A stretch of DNA of 35,667 nucleotides from an uncultured Eubacteriales bacterium (lineage in GTDB: Bacteria; Bacillota; Clostridia; Oscillospirales; QAKW01), in assembly GCA_902492505.1 (NCBI GenBank), contig CABULU010000015.1:1-35667 (forward strand), given 5' to 3'. The position numbers and the translations under genes were made by a program. Below are positions 1-6,415 of this stretch, piece by piece. The notes under the pieces are model-generated. The model worked only from the letters and a program-made list of their open reading frames with translations. It searched no databases and was not told where the DNA came from. Numbering within the stretch: the stretch's first letter is position 1; every line of letters begins with the position of its first letter.

Positions 1-56
1 AAAATCAATGGTTTTTGAGGATTAGATAGTTAAATACCAATTTGCTGTTTTGATTA

Positions 57-80
57 GCCCTGCTCCGACGGGGCTTTTCC
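57..80 (+). terminator. possible terminator of a gene ending left of the window
   Basis: A short GC-rich stem (GCCCT pairing with GGGGC) is followed by TTTTCC. It would end a transcript entering from the left edge. The stem is only about 5 bp, so this is a weak call. Confidence 0.35.
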
Positions 81-81
81 T

Positions 82-187
82 GTCCTCGGAGAAAAAAGAT
101 ATGTTTTAAGACCTTTAGAGCTTGCTTTTTGACCGTTGATGTGTAAGCTGTCACTCATAGAAAATAAAACATATCTTTGAGGAGGAC
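82..187 (+). promoter_or_regulatory. long inverted repeat in the leader of the SprT-like gene, covering its ribosome binding site
   Basis: Positions 95-108 are a perfect 14-base inverted repeat of 165-178. The pairing resumes outside a small internal loop, where GTCCTC (82-87) matches GAGGAC (182-187). The right arm contains the GAGGAGG ribosome binding site of the gene starting at 194, so the folded leader would hide it. Control of translation is inferred. The repeat could also be a leftover end of a mobile element. Confidence 0.4.
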
Positions 188-193
188 GCAACC

Positions 194-805
194 ATGCTGC
201 AAATATCTGAAATCGTAAGAAAAACCGAAGAAATGTTCGACCTGTTCAACGAGCATTTTTACGAGGGTGAGCTGAACCGCCCGGCCATCACTGTATCACC
301 GGACGGAGGGCGCGGGGCCTATGGCTGGTGCAGTATCAACGAGATATGGAACGCCAGCGGCGAGAAGTATCGGGAAATCAATCTCTGCGCCGAGTACCTT
401 GACCGGCCCATCTTCGCGCTGGCAGCCACGCTCCTGCATGAGATGGCGCACCTCTATAATCTGGTGCATGGCATCCAAGACGTAAGCAACAACGGCTACT
501 ACCACAACCAGAAATTTAAGGCTACTGCTGAGGCCCATGGCCTGCACATTGAGAGGCACGCCAAGTACGGCTGGACGGTAACGACGCTGGCCCCGGAGGC
601 GGAGGCATGGATCAGAGAAACTTTGGGCGAGGATAAAATCAACGCCAGCCGCTTGCCGGTAGAAGGCACCACCAAGGGCGGAAGTAAGAAATCCATTAAC
701 CGCAGCATCAAATATGTCTGCCCCTGCTGCGGCACCATTATTCGGGCAACGCGGGAGGTCAATGTAATCTGCGGGGATTGCGGAGAGGCTTTCGAGCGGG
801 AATAA
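194..805 (+). CDS. SprT-like zinc metalloprotein
   Basis: This 203-residue protein has the SprT-family zinc motif HExxH (His82, Glu83, His86 in LLHEMAHLYN) and a later His104 in YYHNQKF, a candidate third zinc ligand. A C-terminal zinc ribbon is visible as CPCC (176-179) and CGDC (193-196). SprT and Spartan relatives are metallopeptidase-like; many clostridial copies travel on conjugative or integrative elements, and their substrate is unknown. The start follows GAGGAGG with good spacing. The coding sequence looks richer in G and C than the neighbouring genes, and the gene lies just beyond the 3' end of ssrA, a common integration site. Both points suggest, but do not prove, that it arrived by transfer. 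The family call is strong; the biological role is unknown. Confidence 0.85.
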   Translation: MLQISEIVRKTEEMFDLFNEHFYEGELNRPAITVSPDGGRGAYGWCSINEIWNASGEKYREINLCAEYLDRPIFALAATLLHEMAHLYNLVHGIQDVSNNGYYHNQKFKATAEAHGLHIERHAKYGWTVTTLAPEAEAWIRETLGEDKINASRLPVEGTTKGGSKKSINRSIKYVCPCCGTIIRATREVNVICGDCGEAFERE

Positions 806-812
806 AGAAAAA

Positions 813-848
813 AGCGGGAGCCGCAAAGGTTCCCGCTAAATTGTTCTC
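813..848 (+). terminator. terminator after the SprT-like gene
   Basis: AGCGGGAG pairs with TTCCCGCT (813-836), followed by AAATTGTTCTCTTT. It lies directly after the stop codon at 803-805. The T-run is interrupted, so efficiency is uncertain. The rest of 806-1121 holds only a doubtful small ORF and the two ssrA-side hairpins. Confidence 0.55.
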
Positions 849-926
849 TTTGAAAGAAGCGGCTCTGTCTGGGAAGGGATACTTTTTAGCGTTTCCTCGG
901 TTCTGGCATATACGGGCCGGACAAGG

Positions 927-1040
927 GTGTGCAAAAATGAGCCGCCATGGGACTATGTGATCGCCGCAATAGGAAGCGGGCTGATGGCGGCTTGTTCCAC
1001 CGAGTCCCCGGAAAACAGAAAAAGCCCGGAAAGCCCATAA
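927..1040 (+). CDS. possible small protein with GTG start (37 residues)
   Basis: An in-frame GTG opens a 37-codon frame reading VCKNEPPWDYVIAAIGSGLM and then an Ala-Cys-Ser-Thr stretch, ending in a Ser-Pro-rich tail. The middle could be a short hydrophobic helix. I see no clear ribosome binding site, and the last codons overlap the hairpin at 1024-1057. The base use resembles the SprT-like gene rather than the neighbours. It may be a remnant of the same mobile segment or chance; no function is proposed. Confidence 0.25.
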   Translation: MCKNEPPWDYVIAAIGSGLMAACSTESPENRKSPESP

Positions 1041-1057
1041 TATCAGGCTTTCCGGGC
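1024..1057 (-). terminator. second (distal) terminator behind ssrA
   Basis: This is a perfect 12-bp inverted repeat (GCCCGGAAAGCC / GGCTTTCCGGGC) with a 10-base loop. On the minus strand it runs into TTTTTC. It lies behind the first terminator, giving ssrA two in a row. Confidence 0.7.
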
Positions 1058-1060
1058 ATA

Positions 1061-1103
1061 GATACAAAAACAGCCCTCCGATTTGGAAGGCTGTTTTTGT
1101 ATT
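1061..1103 (-). terminator. terminator of ssrA
   Basis: ACAAAAACAGCC pairs perfectly with GGCTGTTTTTGT, and outer bases extend the stem to about 15 bp. The A and T tracts on the two sides would make it work in both directions. It lies about 20 bases past the CCA end of tmRNA. Confidence 0.8.
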
Positions 1104-1121
1104 AAAGATTGTTCCTTAATA

Positions 1122-1470
1122 TGGTGTAGGCGAGGGGAGTTGAACCCCTGTCCGAAAACTTTGTTGCATCGCTTTCTACGGATATAGCTTTATATTTACA
1201 TTCCCTCCAAACGCCGTCATAAAGCAAACTGCGTTTTTCGGTAGGTTCATATTGCAGACAGCCGCGCAAAGCTTTGCGGTGTCCGTTCACCACTGAATGT
1301 GACACCCTCCTGCGCCCGTGGTCCCTCGCACTCGGATGACGCCGCAATTAAGCAGCGTAAGCTAATTTATTATTGTTAGCGTTTAATTTTAAATTGCACA
1401 TTTTAAAGCGGTTGTGCGCCGCTATCCGCTTACGGTGCCGTCCGGTCCCCGTCGAAACCATTGCGCCCAC
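1122..1470 (-). ncRNA. ssrA: transfer-messenger RNA (tmRNA)
   Basis: tmRNA rescues ribosomes stalled on broken messages. The 5' end GTGGGCG (1470-1464) pairs with CGCCTAC just before ACCA at the 3' end, which rebuilds the tRNA-like acceptor stem. The T-arm GGTTCAACTCC and the 5' signature GGTTTCGACGGGGACC are both present. The 349-base length is normal for a one-piece tmRNA, and CCA is encoded. The partner gene smpB lies 1 kb upstream on the same strand. A strong promoter precedes it and two terminators follow it. Confidence 0.97.
1348..1380 (-). other. tmRNA tag-peptide reading frame (ANNNKLAYAA)
   Basis: Inside tmRNA the frame GCT AAC AAT AAT AAA TTA GCT TAC GCT GCT TAA encodes ANNNKLAYAA. 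It ends in Tyr-Ala-Ala, a hydrophobic and Ala-rich end of the kind that marks proteins for ClpXP-type proteases. Choosing GCT as the resume codon follows family custom. Confidence 0.85.
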
Positions 1471-1503
1471 AGACAGTAAGGAAAACGCTGTTCCCTACTA
1501 ATA

Positions 1504-1532
1504 ATTATACGCCGTTTAACTGAAAAAATCAA
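1504..1532 (-). promoter_or_regulatory. promoter of ssrA
   Basis: On the minus strand TTGATT is followed by exactly 17 bases and TATAAT. Transcription would start near 1497, leaving a leader of about 27 bases to be trimmed, presumably by RNase P, to the mature 5' end at 1470. Confidence 0.8.
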
Positions 1533-1568
1533 TAGCAGTCTTATCCTTTATAACCTGTGTCTGTAAAC

Positions 1569-2429
1569 TCAGTCAATGTATGCGCTTCTTGTGTCCTCTA
1601 TCCAGTCGCAGACCTCTTTAAGCCAGTTTTTGAGTCGGTATGTCTTGTCGTTGGTTACAAGGTCACCAGTTGCCGCTCCGTGAGGACCTTTTTCGTATAT
1701 GTGCATTTCAAACGGTACGCCGTTTTTCTTTAAAGCGGTTGCAAAGCGCAGTGTGTTGTCGCACGGTACGCCCGCATCCTCAAACGTACTCCAAATGAAC
1801 GTCGGCGGAGTTGACTTGGATACGCGCCTGTCAAGACACAGGTACTCTAACATCTCACGGTTGTCGCGGTTTTCCTCACCTAAAAGATTGTTGAATGAGC
1901 CTTTGTGCATCATTTTCTCGCCGTCAAAATCATTGATGATGACAGGATAAGCTAAAATAAGTCCGTCCGGTCTCAGAATTTGCGTATCGTCGCCGAAATA
2001 CCCGCGCGCCTCTTTGCCGTTCCACAGCGTGCCGACGCACGCGGCAAGATGTCCGCCCGCTGAAAAACCGCAGACGTAAATTTTATTAGTGTCTGCGTGA
2101 TACTGCCGTGCCGTCTCGCGCAGATATTTGATCGCAGTCAGCGCCTCCAGCAGCGCAACGGGGAATACTGCCGGTCTTACGCTGTAATAGAGTATTGCGG
2201 CGTTCATGCCGCGCGCCAAAAAATGCATGGCGATAGGCTCTGCCTCCCTCTCCGAGGTCATGCTGTACCCTCCGCCGGGAAGTATCAGGACAGTCGGACG
2301 GTCGGGCGTATACTTTGAACTTTCGTCGCTGTCGTTTGCGACAAACAGCTTTAGCTTTGGCACATAATCAATATGCGGCGCCGAAATCTTGGAATAATCA
2401 AGCTCAATGTCTTTTATCTTATAAATCAT
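1569..2429 (-). CDS. alpha/beta hydrolase, acetyl-esterase/lipase-like
   Basis: This 286-residue cytoplasmic protein has no signal peptide. It carries the oxyanion-hole motif PGGGY (51-55), the nucleophile elbow GFSAGG (Ser123), and a likely Asp218 (TFEDAGVP) and His250 (KGPHG) completing the triad. The pattern fits the BD-FAE/acetylxylan-esterase-like group that removes acetyl or similar esters from sugars. The exact substrate cannot be read from the sequence. AAGGAAG precedes the start. It follows smpB by 25 bases and so probably shares its transcript; no clear terminator separates it from ssrA. Confidence 0.85.
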   Translation of the reverse strand: MIYKIKDIELDYSKISAPHIDYVPKLKLFVANDSDESSKYTPDRPTVLILPGGGYSMTSEREAEPIAMHFLARGMNAAILYYSVRPAVFPVALLEALTAIKYLRETARQYHADTNKIYVCGFSAGGHLAACVGTLWNGKEARGYFGDDTQILRPDGLILAYPVIINDFDGEKMMHKGSFNNLLGEENRDNREMLEYLCLDRRVSKSTPPTFIWSTFEDAGVPCDNTLRFATALKKNGVPFEMHIYEKGPHGAATGDLVTNDKTYRLKNWLKEVCDWIEDTRSAYID

Positions 2430-2454
2430 TTTTAAAACTTCCTTTCGGATAAAA

Positions 2455-2919
2455 TCAATATCTGTTTCTTTCGCGCAGTGTTTTTTGTATGTCGCGGTCC
2501 GCCTGTTTTTTTGATTCTACGGCGCGCTTGTCGTACAGCTTTTTGCCGCGGCACAGCCCCACCTCGACTTTAACCTTCGAGCCGGAAAAGTAGACGGACA
2601 GCGGAATGAGCGACAGCCCGTCCTGCTTGACCTTTCCAAGCAGCGTCATGATTTCCCGCTTGTGCATAAGCAGCTTTTTGTGCCGCATCGGCTCGCGATT
2701 AAATACGTTGCCCTTTTCGTAGGGTGAAATGTGCATGCCTCTGACAAACAGCTCGCCCTTGTCGATGCTGCAAAAGCTGTCTTTGAGGTTGACATTTCCC
2801 GCACGCACGGACTTTACCTCGGTTCCGAACAGCTCGATTCCCGCCTCGTAGGTGTTTAAAATAAAGTAGTCAAAATACGCTTTTTTGTTTTTGGAAATTA
2901 TTTTAATATGCTCTTTCAT
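2455..2919 (-). CDS. smpB: SsrA-binding protein SmpB
   Basis: SmpB binds tmRNA and delivers it to stalled ribosomes. The 154-residue product has the family pattern: ISKNKKAYFDYFI, then GIELFGTEVKSVRAGNVNLKDS, PYEKGNVFNREPMRHKKLL, and a basic C-terminal tail (KKQADRDIQKTLRERNRY). The frame is open further upstream, but I place the start at Met 2919: it matches the family length, follows AAGGA, and overlaps the previous gene's stop as ATGA. It lies close to ssrA, so both parts of trans-translation are encoded together. Confidence 0.96.
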   Translation of the reverse strand: MKEHIKIISKNKKAYFDYFILNTYEAGIELFGTEVKSVRAGNVNLKDSFCSIDKGELFVRGMHISPYEKGNVFNREPMRHKKLLMHKREIMTLLGKVKQDGLSLIPLSVYFSGSKVKVEVGLCRGKKLYDKRAVESKKQADRDIQKTLRERNRY

Positions 2920-3782
2920 TTGATATCCTTGATAATGGTTTCGGGCGGAGTGTCCAAAAGCTCGGGATTGTTGAAAAGCGTTCGCATGTATTTGAGCGCC
3001 GATGCGAAATAAAATCCGTCGCAAACCCGCTCATCCGTTACGACCGCGATGTCAATATACCGCCTTGTCACCGGCTGACCGTTTTTGTCCAGCTCGTTTT
3101 CCCGTCGCTTTGCGCCATATGAAATGAACACCGGAATATTGCCGAAATCATACAGATGATGATAAATCGGCGGTATTCCCAGCGAGCCCATAGAGGTGAT
3201 GGCAAGCGAGGCGTGGAACGGGCTGATGTGCGTTAAAAACCTCGGCAGAAGTCCGAAATAGTCGATAAATCTCAAAAACCCTACCGTAAATCTCAGCATA
3301 ATGCCCGGTATGTAAGTAAGAATGCGCGCTGTTGAGTCAAAGCTGCTTTCGCCGTTTCCGCTTTTTGCTTTGTTTTCTTCCACCAGCTTGTTAAAGTTGT
3401 GGTAAATCGTATCTGCGGTGTCGCCCGGGCTCATGTAAAACTTTATGCATGTGTCGGGCGATTCAAGCGTCATTTCTTTTTTTATGGTCATCATGACCTC
3501 AATGTGATCGCGAGTGTAAATTTTCTGCCCGCGGATAAACCTGTTTATGCCGGGCTTTTGCGATACCGTCCTTGCGTAAACCGCAAGAAAAATGTGCAGC
3601 ATACCGAAAGAGGACAGCCCCTCCTGTCTCTTTTTGCGGATGTATGCCTCTGCTTTTTCAATGTCAATGGCGTCTTTTATATAATTCATGGACGTGTTTC
3701 TCGTCTTCATGATATAAGGCATAACATATGACATGGGCGGCAGCGTCTTGACGCGGCGACCCTCTTTTGGATATTTACTCAT
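2916..3782 (-). CDS. E2/CAT-fold acyltransferase-like protein lacking the catalytic His
   Basis: This 288-residue protein resembles the catalytic domain of 2-oxoacid dehydrogenase E2 and chloramphenicol acetyltransferase. Evidence includes SFGMLHIFLAVYARTVSQKP early on, a SMGSLGIPPIYHHLYDFG strand region, and the C-terminal IDIAVVTDERVCDGFYFA. In active E2 enzymes the last motif is HxxxDG with a catalytic His. Here that position is Glu251 (E-R-V-C-D-G), so standard acyl transfer is unlikely. There is no lipoyl domain and no E1/E3 gene nearby. It overlaps smpB by 4 bases and heads the smpB transcript under a consensus promoter. The fold call is good; the function is unknown. Confidence 0.75.
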   Translation of the reverse strand: MSKYPKEGRRVKTLPPMSYVMPYIMKTRNTSMNYIKDAIDIEKAEAYIRKKRQEGLSSFGMLHIFLAVYARTVSQKPGINRFIRGQKIYTRDHIEVMMTIKKEMTLESPDTCIKFYMSPGDTADTIYHNFNKLVEENKAKSGNGESSFDSTARILTYIPGIMLRFTVGFLRFIDYFGLLPRFLTHISPFHASLAITSMGSLGIPPIYHHLYDFGNIPVFISYGAKRRENELDKNGQPVTRRYIDIAVVTDERVCDGFYFASALKYMRTLFNNPELLDTPPETIIKDIK

Positions 3783-3812
3783 AAATTTCCCCCGAATTCT
3801 GAATATAGACTA

Positions 3813-3841
3813 ATTATATATATTATGATGTGATTTGTCAA
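3813..3841 (-). promoter_or_regulatory. consensus promoter for the acyltransferase-like/smpB operon
   Basis: On the minus strand TTGACA, 17 bases, TATAAT: a perfect match to the sigma-A consensus, about 30 bases before the start codon at 3782. Confidence 0.85.
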
Positions 3842-3930
3842 TTGCATTGCGTTATTTGATTTTCGACAGACAAATTATACTTAAGTTCGCGCCGGCGCAT
3901 TAATATTTTTTTAAAAAACCGAAAAAGTGG

Positions 3931-3959
3931 TTGCAAAATCGGATATAATATTATACAAT
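3931..3959 (+). promoter_or_regulatory. promoter of gap
   Basis: TTGCAA, 17 bases, TACAAT, with transcription expected near 3966, about 33 bases before the gap start codon. The surrounding region is AT-rich, and a second TATAAT at 3944-3949 lacks a well-spaced -35. Confidence 0.65.
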
Positions 3960-3998
3960 ACTCGTTGGAAAATTTTTATTTAAACGGAGGATATAAAA

Positions 3999-5000
3999 AT
4001 GGTAAAAGTTGCTATCAATGGATTCGGAAGAATCGGCAGACTTGCTTTCAGACAGATGTTCGGCGCAGAGGGTTATGAGGTTGTAGCTATCAACGACCTT
4101 ACAAACCCCGCAATGCTCGCTCATCTTTTAAAGTATGACTCGGCTCAGGGCAGATATGCTCTTGCCGACAAAGTAACTGCCGGTGAAGATTCCATCACGG
4201 TTGACGGCAAGACAATCAAAATTTATGCTGAGAAGGACGCAAAGGATCTGCCCTGGGGTGAAATCGGCGTTGACGTTGTTTTGGAATGCACGGGCTTCTA
4301 TACCTCAAAGGCAAAGGCTCAGGCTCATATCGACGCGGGCGCAAAAAAGGTTGTTATCTCCGCTCCTGCCGGCAATGATCTGCCCACAATTGTTTTCAGC
4401 GTTAACGAAAAGACTCTTACAAAGGACGACAAGATTATCTCTGCTGCTTCCTGTACGACAAACTGCCTGGCTAAGGCTCTCAACGACTACGCTGCTATTC
4501 AGAGCGGTATCATGACAACCGTTCATGCCTTTACCGGCGACCAGATGGTTCTTGACGGTCCCCACAGAAAGGGCGACCTGCGCCGTGCACGTGCCGCTGC
4601 CGTAAATATCGTTCCTAACTCCACAGGTGCCGCAAAGGCAATCGGTCTTGTTATCCCCGAGCTTAACGGCAAGCTTATCGGTTCTGCTCAGCGTGTTCCC
4701 GTACCGACCGGTTCTACAACAATTCTTGTGGCGGTTGTAAAGGGCAAGGATGTTACTGTTGACGGTATTAACGCCGCCATGAAGGCTGCATCTTCCGCTT
4801 CTTTCGGCTACACCGAGGAGCAGCTTGTATCTTCCGATGTTATCGGTATCACCTACGGTTCTCTCTTTGACGCGACCCAGACAATGGTTACAAAGATTGA
4901 CGACGATACCTATCAGGTGCAGGTGGTATCCTGGTATGACAACGAGAACTCCTACACCAGCCAGATGGTTAGAACAATCAAATATTTCGCTGAGATGTAA
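3999..5000 (+). CDS. gap: glyceraldehyde-3-phosphate dehydrogenase, type I
   Basis: This is the glycolytic enzyme that oxidises glyceraldehyde 3-phosphate with NAD and phosphate. The 333-residue length is typical. The NAD-binding start INGFGRIGR, the catalytic SCTTNC (active Cys near residue 152), and the PNSTGAAKAIG and WYDNENSYTSQMV signatures are all present. ACGGAGG precedes the start. Codon choice is biased toward a restricted set, as expected for a highly expressed gene. It has its own promoter and terminator, and no other glycolytic genes follow it. Confidence 0.98.
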   Translation: MVKVAINGFGRIGRLAFRQMFGAEGYEVVAINDLTNPAMLAHLLKYDSAQGRYALADKVTAGEDSITVDGKTIKIYAEKDAKDLPWGEIGVDVVLECTGFYTSKAKAQAHIDAGAKKVVISAPAGNDLPTIVFSVNEKTLTKDDKIISAASCTTNCLAKALNDYAAIQSGIMTTVHAFTGDQMVLDGPHRKGDLRRARAAAVNIVPNSTGAAKAIGLVIPELNGKLIGSAQRVPVPTGSTTILVAVVKGKDVTVDGINAAMKAASSASFGYTEEQLVSSDVIGITYGSLFDATQTMVTKIDDDTYQVQVVSWYDNENSYTSQMVRTIKYFAEM

Positions 5001-5021
5001 TTGTTCTCTTAAATTAAATGT

Positions 5022-5052
5022 AAAGGCTCTGAAAATTCAGAGCCTTTTGCTT
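5022..5052 (+). terminator. terminator of gap
   Basis: AAAGGCTCTGAA pairs perfectly with TTCAGAGCCTTT around a 2-base loop and runs into TTTTGCTTTTTG. It overlaps the -35 element proposed for the next gene. Confidence 0.9.
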
Positions 5053-5075
5053 TTTGCACGCATATATGCTATACT
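5047..5075 (+). promoter_or_regulatory. possible promoter of the PstS-like gene
   Basis: TTGCTT, 17 bases, TATACT. The start of transcription would fall near 5082, at the edge of the AAAGGAGGG ribosome site, giving a leader of only about 14 bases. Its -35 lies inside the gap terminator. Confidence 0.45.
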
Positions 5076-5095
5076 GTAAGAAAGGAGGGATAACA

Positions 5096-6325
5096 ATGAC
5101 TTTCAACATTTTGTGTGTGGTCGCCGTGATATTTTTTATTATCGGTATCATCTGCTATGTTAAAAACAAAACCGTGGGCAGGGTGCTGCTTACAGTCGGC
5201 ACAGTTGCTTTCATATTTCCCGCGCTGTTCTATCTGTGGATTTTTACGGCGCTGTATTTCGGGTATGCGGTTTTGCAGATAATATCCGGAATAATCGTGG
5301 TGCTTGCGGCGCTGATAATCTTGCTTTCCATATGGGGAGCGATGAATAAAAAACCGATTATTATCTGTACGCTTACGGCTTTTGCGGTCTGTATATGCGC
5401 GTTTGTCGGATATAAAAGCTACCGCTCATGGCTTTCTTCGTTGCCGGAGGTTTCGGAGGGAAACGAAAGTCTGCTTTACGATTATGCTCCGGATAATAGT
5501 GCGGCCAAAACGGCGGTTTTGGATGCGCCGTGCGAGCTTGAAATGGATTCCGATTTTCCGCGCCTTGACGGCGCAACCGCGCTTTATCCCGTATACAGTG
5601 CTTTTGCAAAAGCGGTTTATCCCGAACAGATACAGTGTGATGAGGGTTACCTGACCTGTTCTAAAACGACGGGCGCCTATGAAAAAATAGTCAGCGGCGA
5701 GGCGGATATGATTTTTGTCGCCGCACCGTCAGATGAGCAGATGAAATATGCCGAAAACAGCGGCGTCGAGCTGGAGTTTACGCCGATAGGCAAAGAGGCG
5801 TTTGTGTTTTTTGTTAATTCTAAAAACCCGTTTGAAAATATCACGGTTGACCAAATTAAGGATATATATTCGGGCAAGACTAACAAATGGTCGCAGCTTG
5901 GCGTGTCGGGGCTTGGTAAAATCAAGGCATATCAGCGCAATGAGGGCAGCGGCAGCCAAAGCGCGCTGATTCGTCTTATGGACGGCACGCCGCTTGCGGA
6001 GCCGATGCAGGAGGATGTATCCGGAGGTATGGGCGATATTATACAAAGAGTTGCTGTCTATAAAAATCATAAAAATGCGCTCGGCTTTTCCTTCCGCTTC
6101 TATTCGACAAATATGGTTCAAAGCAATCAGATTAAGCTGCTTAGCGTAAACGGAGTAAAACCCGTGCGCGAGAATATAGAAAACGGAACATATCCAATCT
6201 CCGATGATTTTTACGCCGTGACAAGAAAGGATAAAACGGAGAATACCGCGCGCCTTCTTGAATGGATAAAGGGCGCGCAGGGAAAAGAGCTTATTGAAAA
6301 GACGGGATATACTGCCGTAAAATAA
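5096..6325 (+). CDS. membrane-anchored PstS-like substrate-binding protein
   Basis: The 409-residue product starts with about four hydrophobic segments within residues 1-110. A short linker follows, and then a periplasmic-binding-protein type 2 domain from about residue 158. The DGATALYPVYSAFAKAVYP stretch, NKWSQLG, and YQRNEGSGSQSALIRLM closely match phosphate-binding PstS. Usual PstS proteins are simple lipoproteins; several membrane helices in front are unusual. No pstC, pstA or pstB is nearby. It may be a phosphate sensor or a binding protein serving a transporter elsewhere. I chose ATG 5096 because AAAGGAGGG lies just upstream; an earlier in-frame ATG at 5054 would lie inside the promoter. 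Confidence 0.8.
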   Translation: MTFNILCVVAVIFFIIGIICYVKNKTVGRVLLTVGTVAFIFPALFYLWIFTALYFGYAVLQIISGIIVVLAALIILLSIWGAMNKKPIIICTLTAFAVCICAFVGYKSYRSWLSSLPEVSEGNESLLYDYAPDNSAAKTAVLDAPCELEMDSDFPRLDGATALYPVYSAFAKAVYPEQIQCDEGYLTCSKTTGAYEKIVSGEADMIFVAAPSDEQMKYAENSGVELEFTPIGKEAFVFFVNSKNPFENITVDQIKDIYSGKTNKWSQLGVSGLGKIKAYQRNEGSGSQSALIRLMDGTPLAEPMQEDVSGGMGDIIQRVAVYKNHKNALGFSFRFYSTNMVQSNQIKLLSVNGVKPVRENIENGTYPISDDFYAVTRKDKTENTARLLEWIKGAQGKELIEKTGYTAVK

Positions 6326-6351
6326 ACTTGTGTACAGGCAAAAAAATGTGT

Positions 6352-6380
6352 GCATAAAATATCCGTGCTTCTCATAATCA
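6352..6380 (+). promoter_or_regulatory. possible sporulation (sigma-E-type) promoter of spoIVA
   Basis: GCATAAA and CATAATCA are separated by 14 bases, close to the layout of sigma-E promoters (-35 with ATA, -10 CATAxxxT). It lies 36 bases before the spoIVA start. In Bacillus, spoIVA is sigma-E controlled; the assignment here is by analogy and short motifs. Confidence 0.4.
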
Positions 6381-6415
6381 TGTACAAAAGAAAGTATGAT
6401 ACGGAGGAGCATAAG

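Noticed and set aside
1102..1347. 81-residue minus-strand frame at ssrA
   Set aside because: It lies within tmRNA, which is fully explained by its acceptor stem, T-arm and tag frame.
2920..3024. longer N-terminus for SmpB
   Set aside because: The extra 35 residues lie inside the upstream gene and do not resemble SmpB; Met 2919 gives the family length and an ATGA overlap.
5096..6325. part of a full phosphate transporter operon
   Set aside because: No pstC, pstA, pstB or phoU is adjacent; the neighbours are gap and spoIVA.
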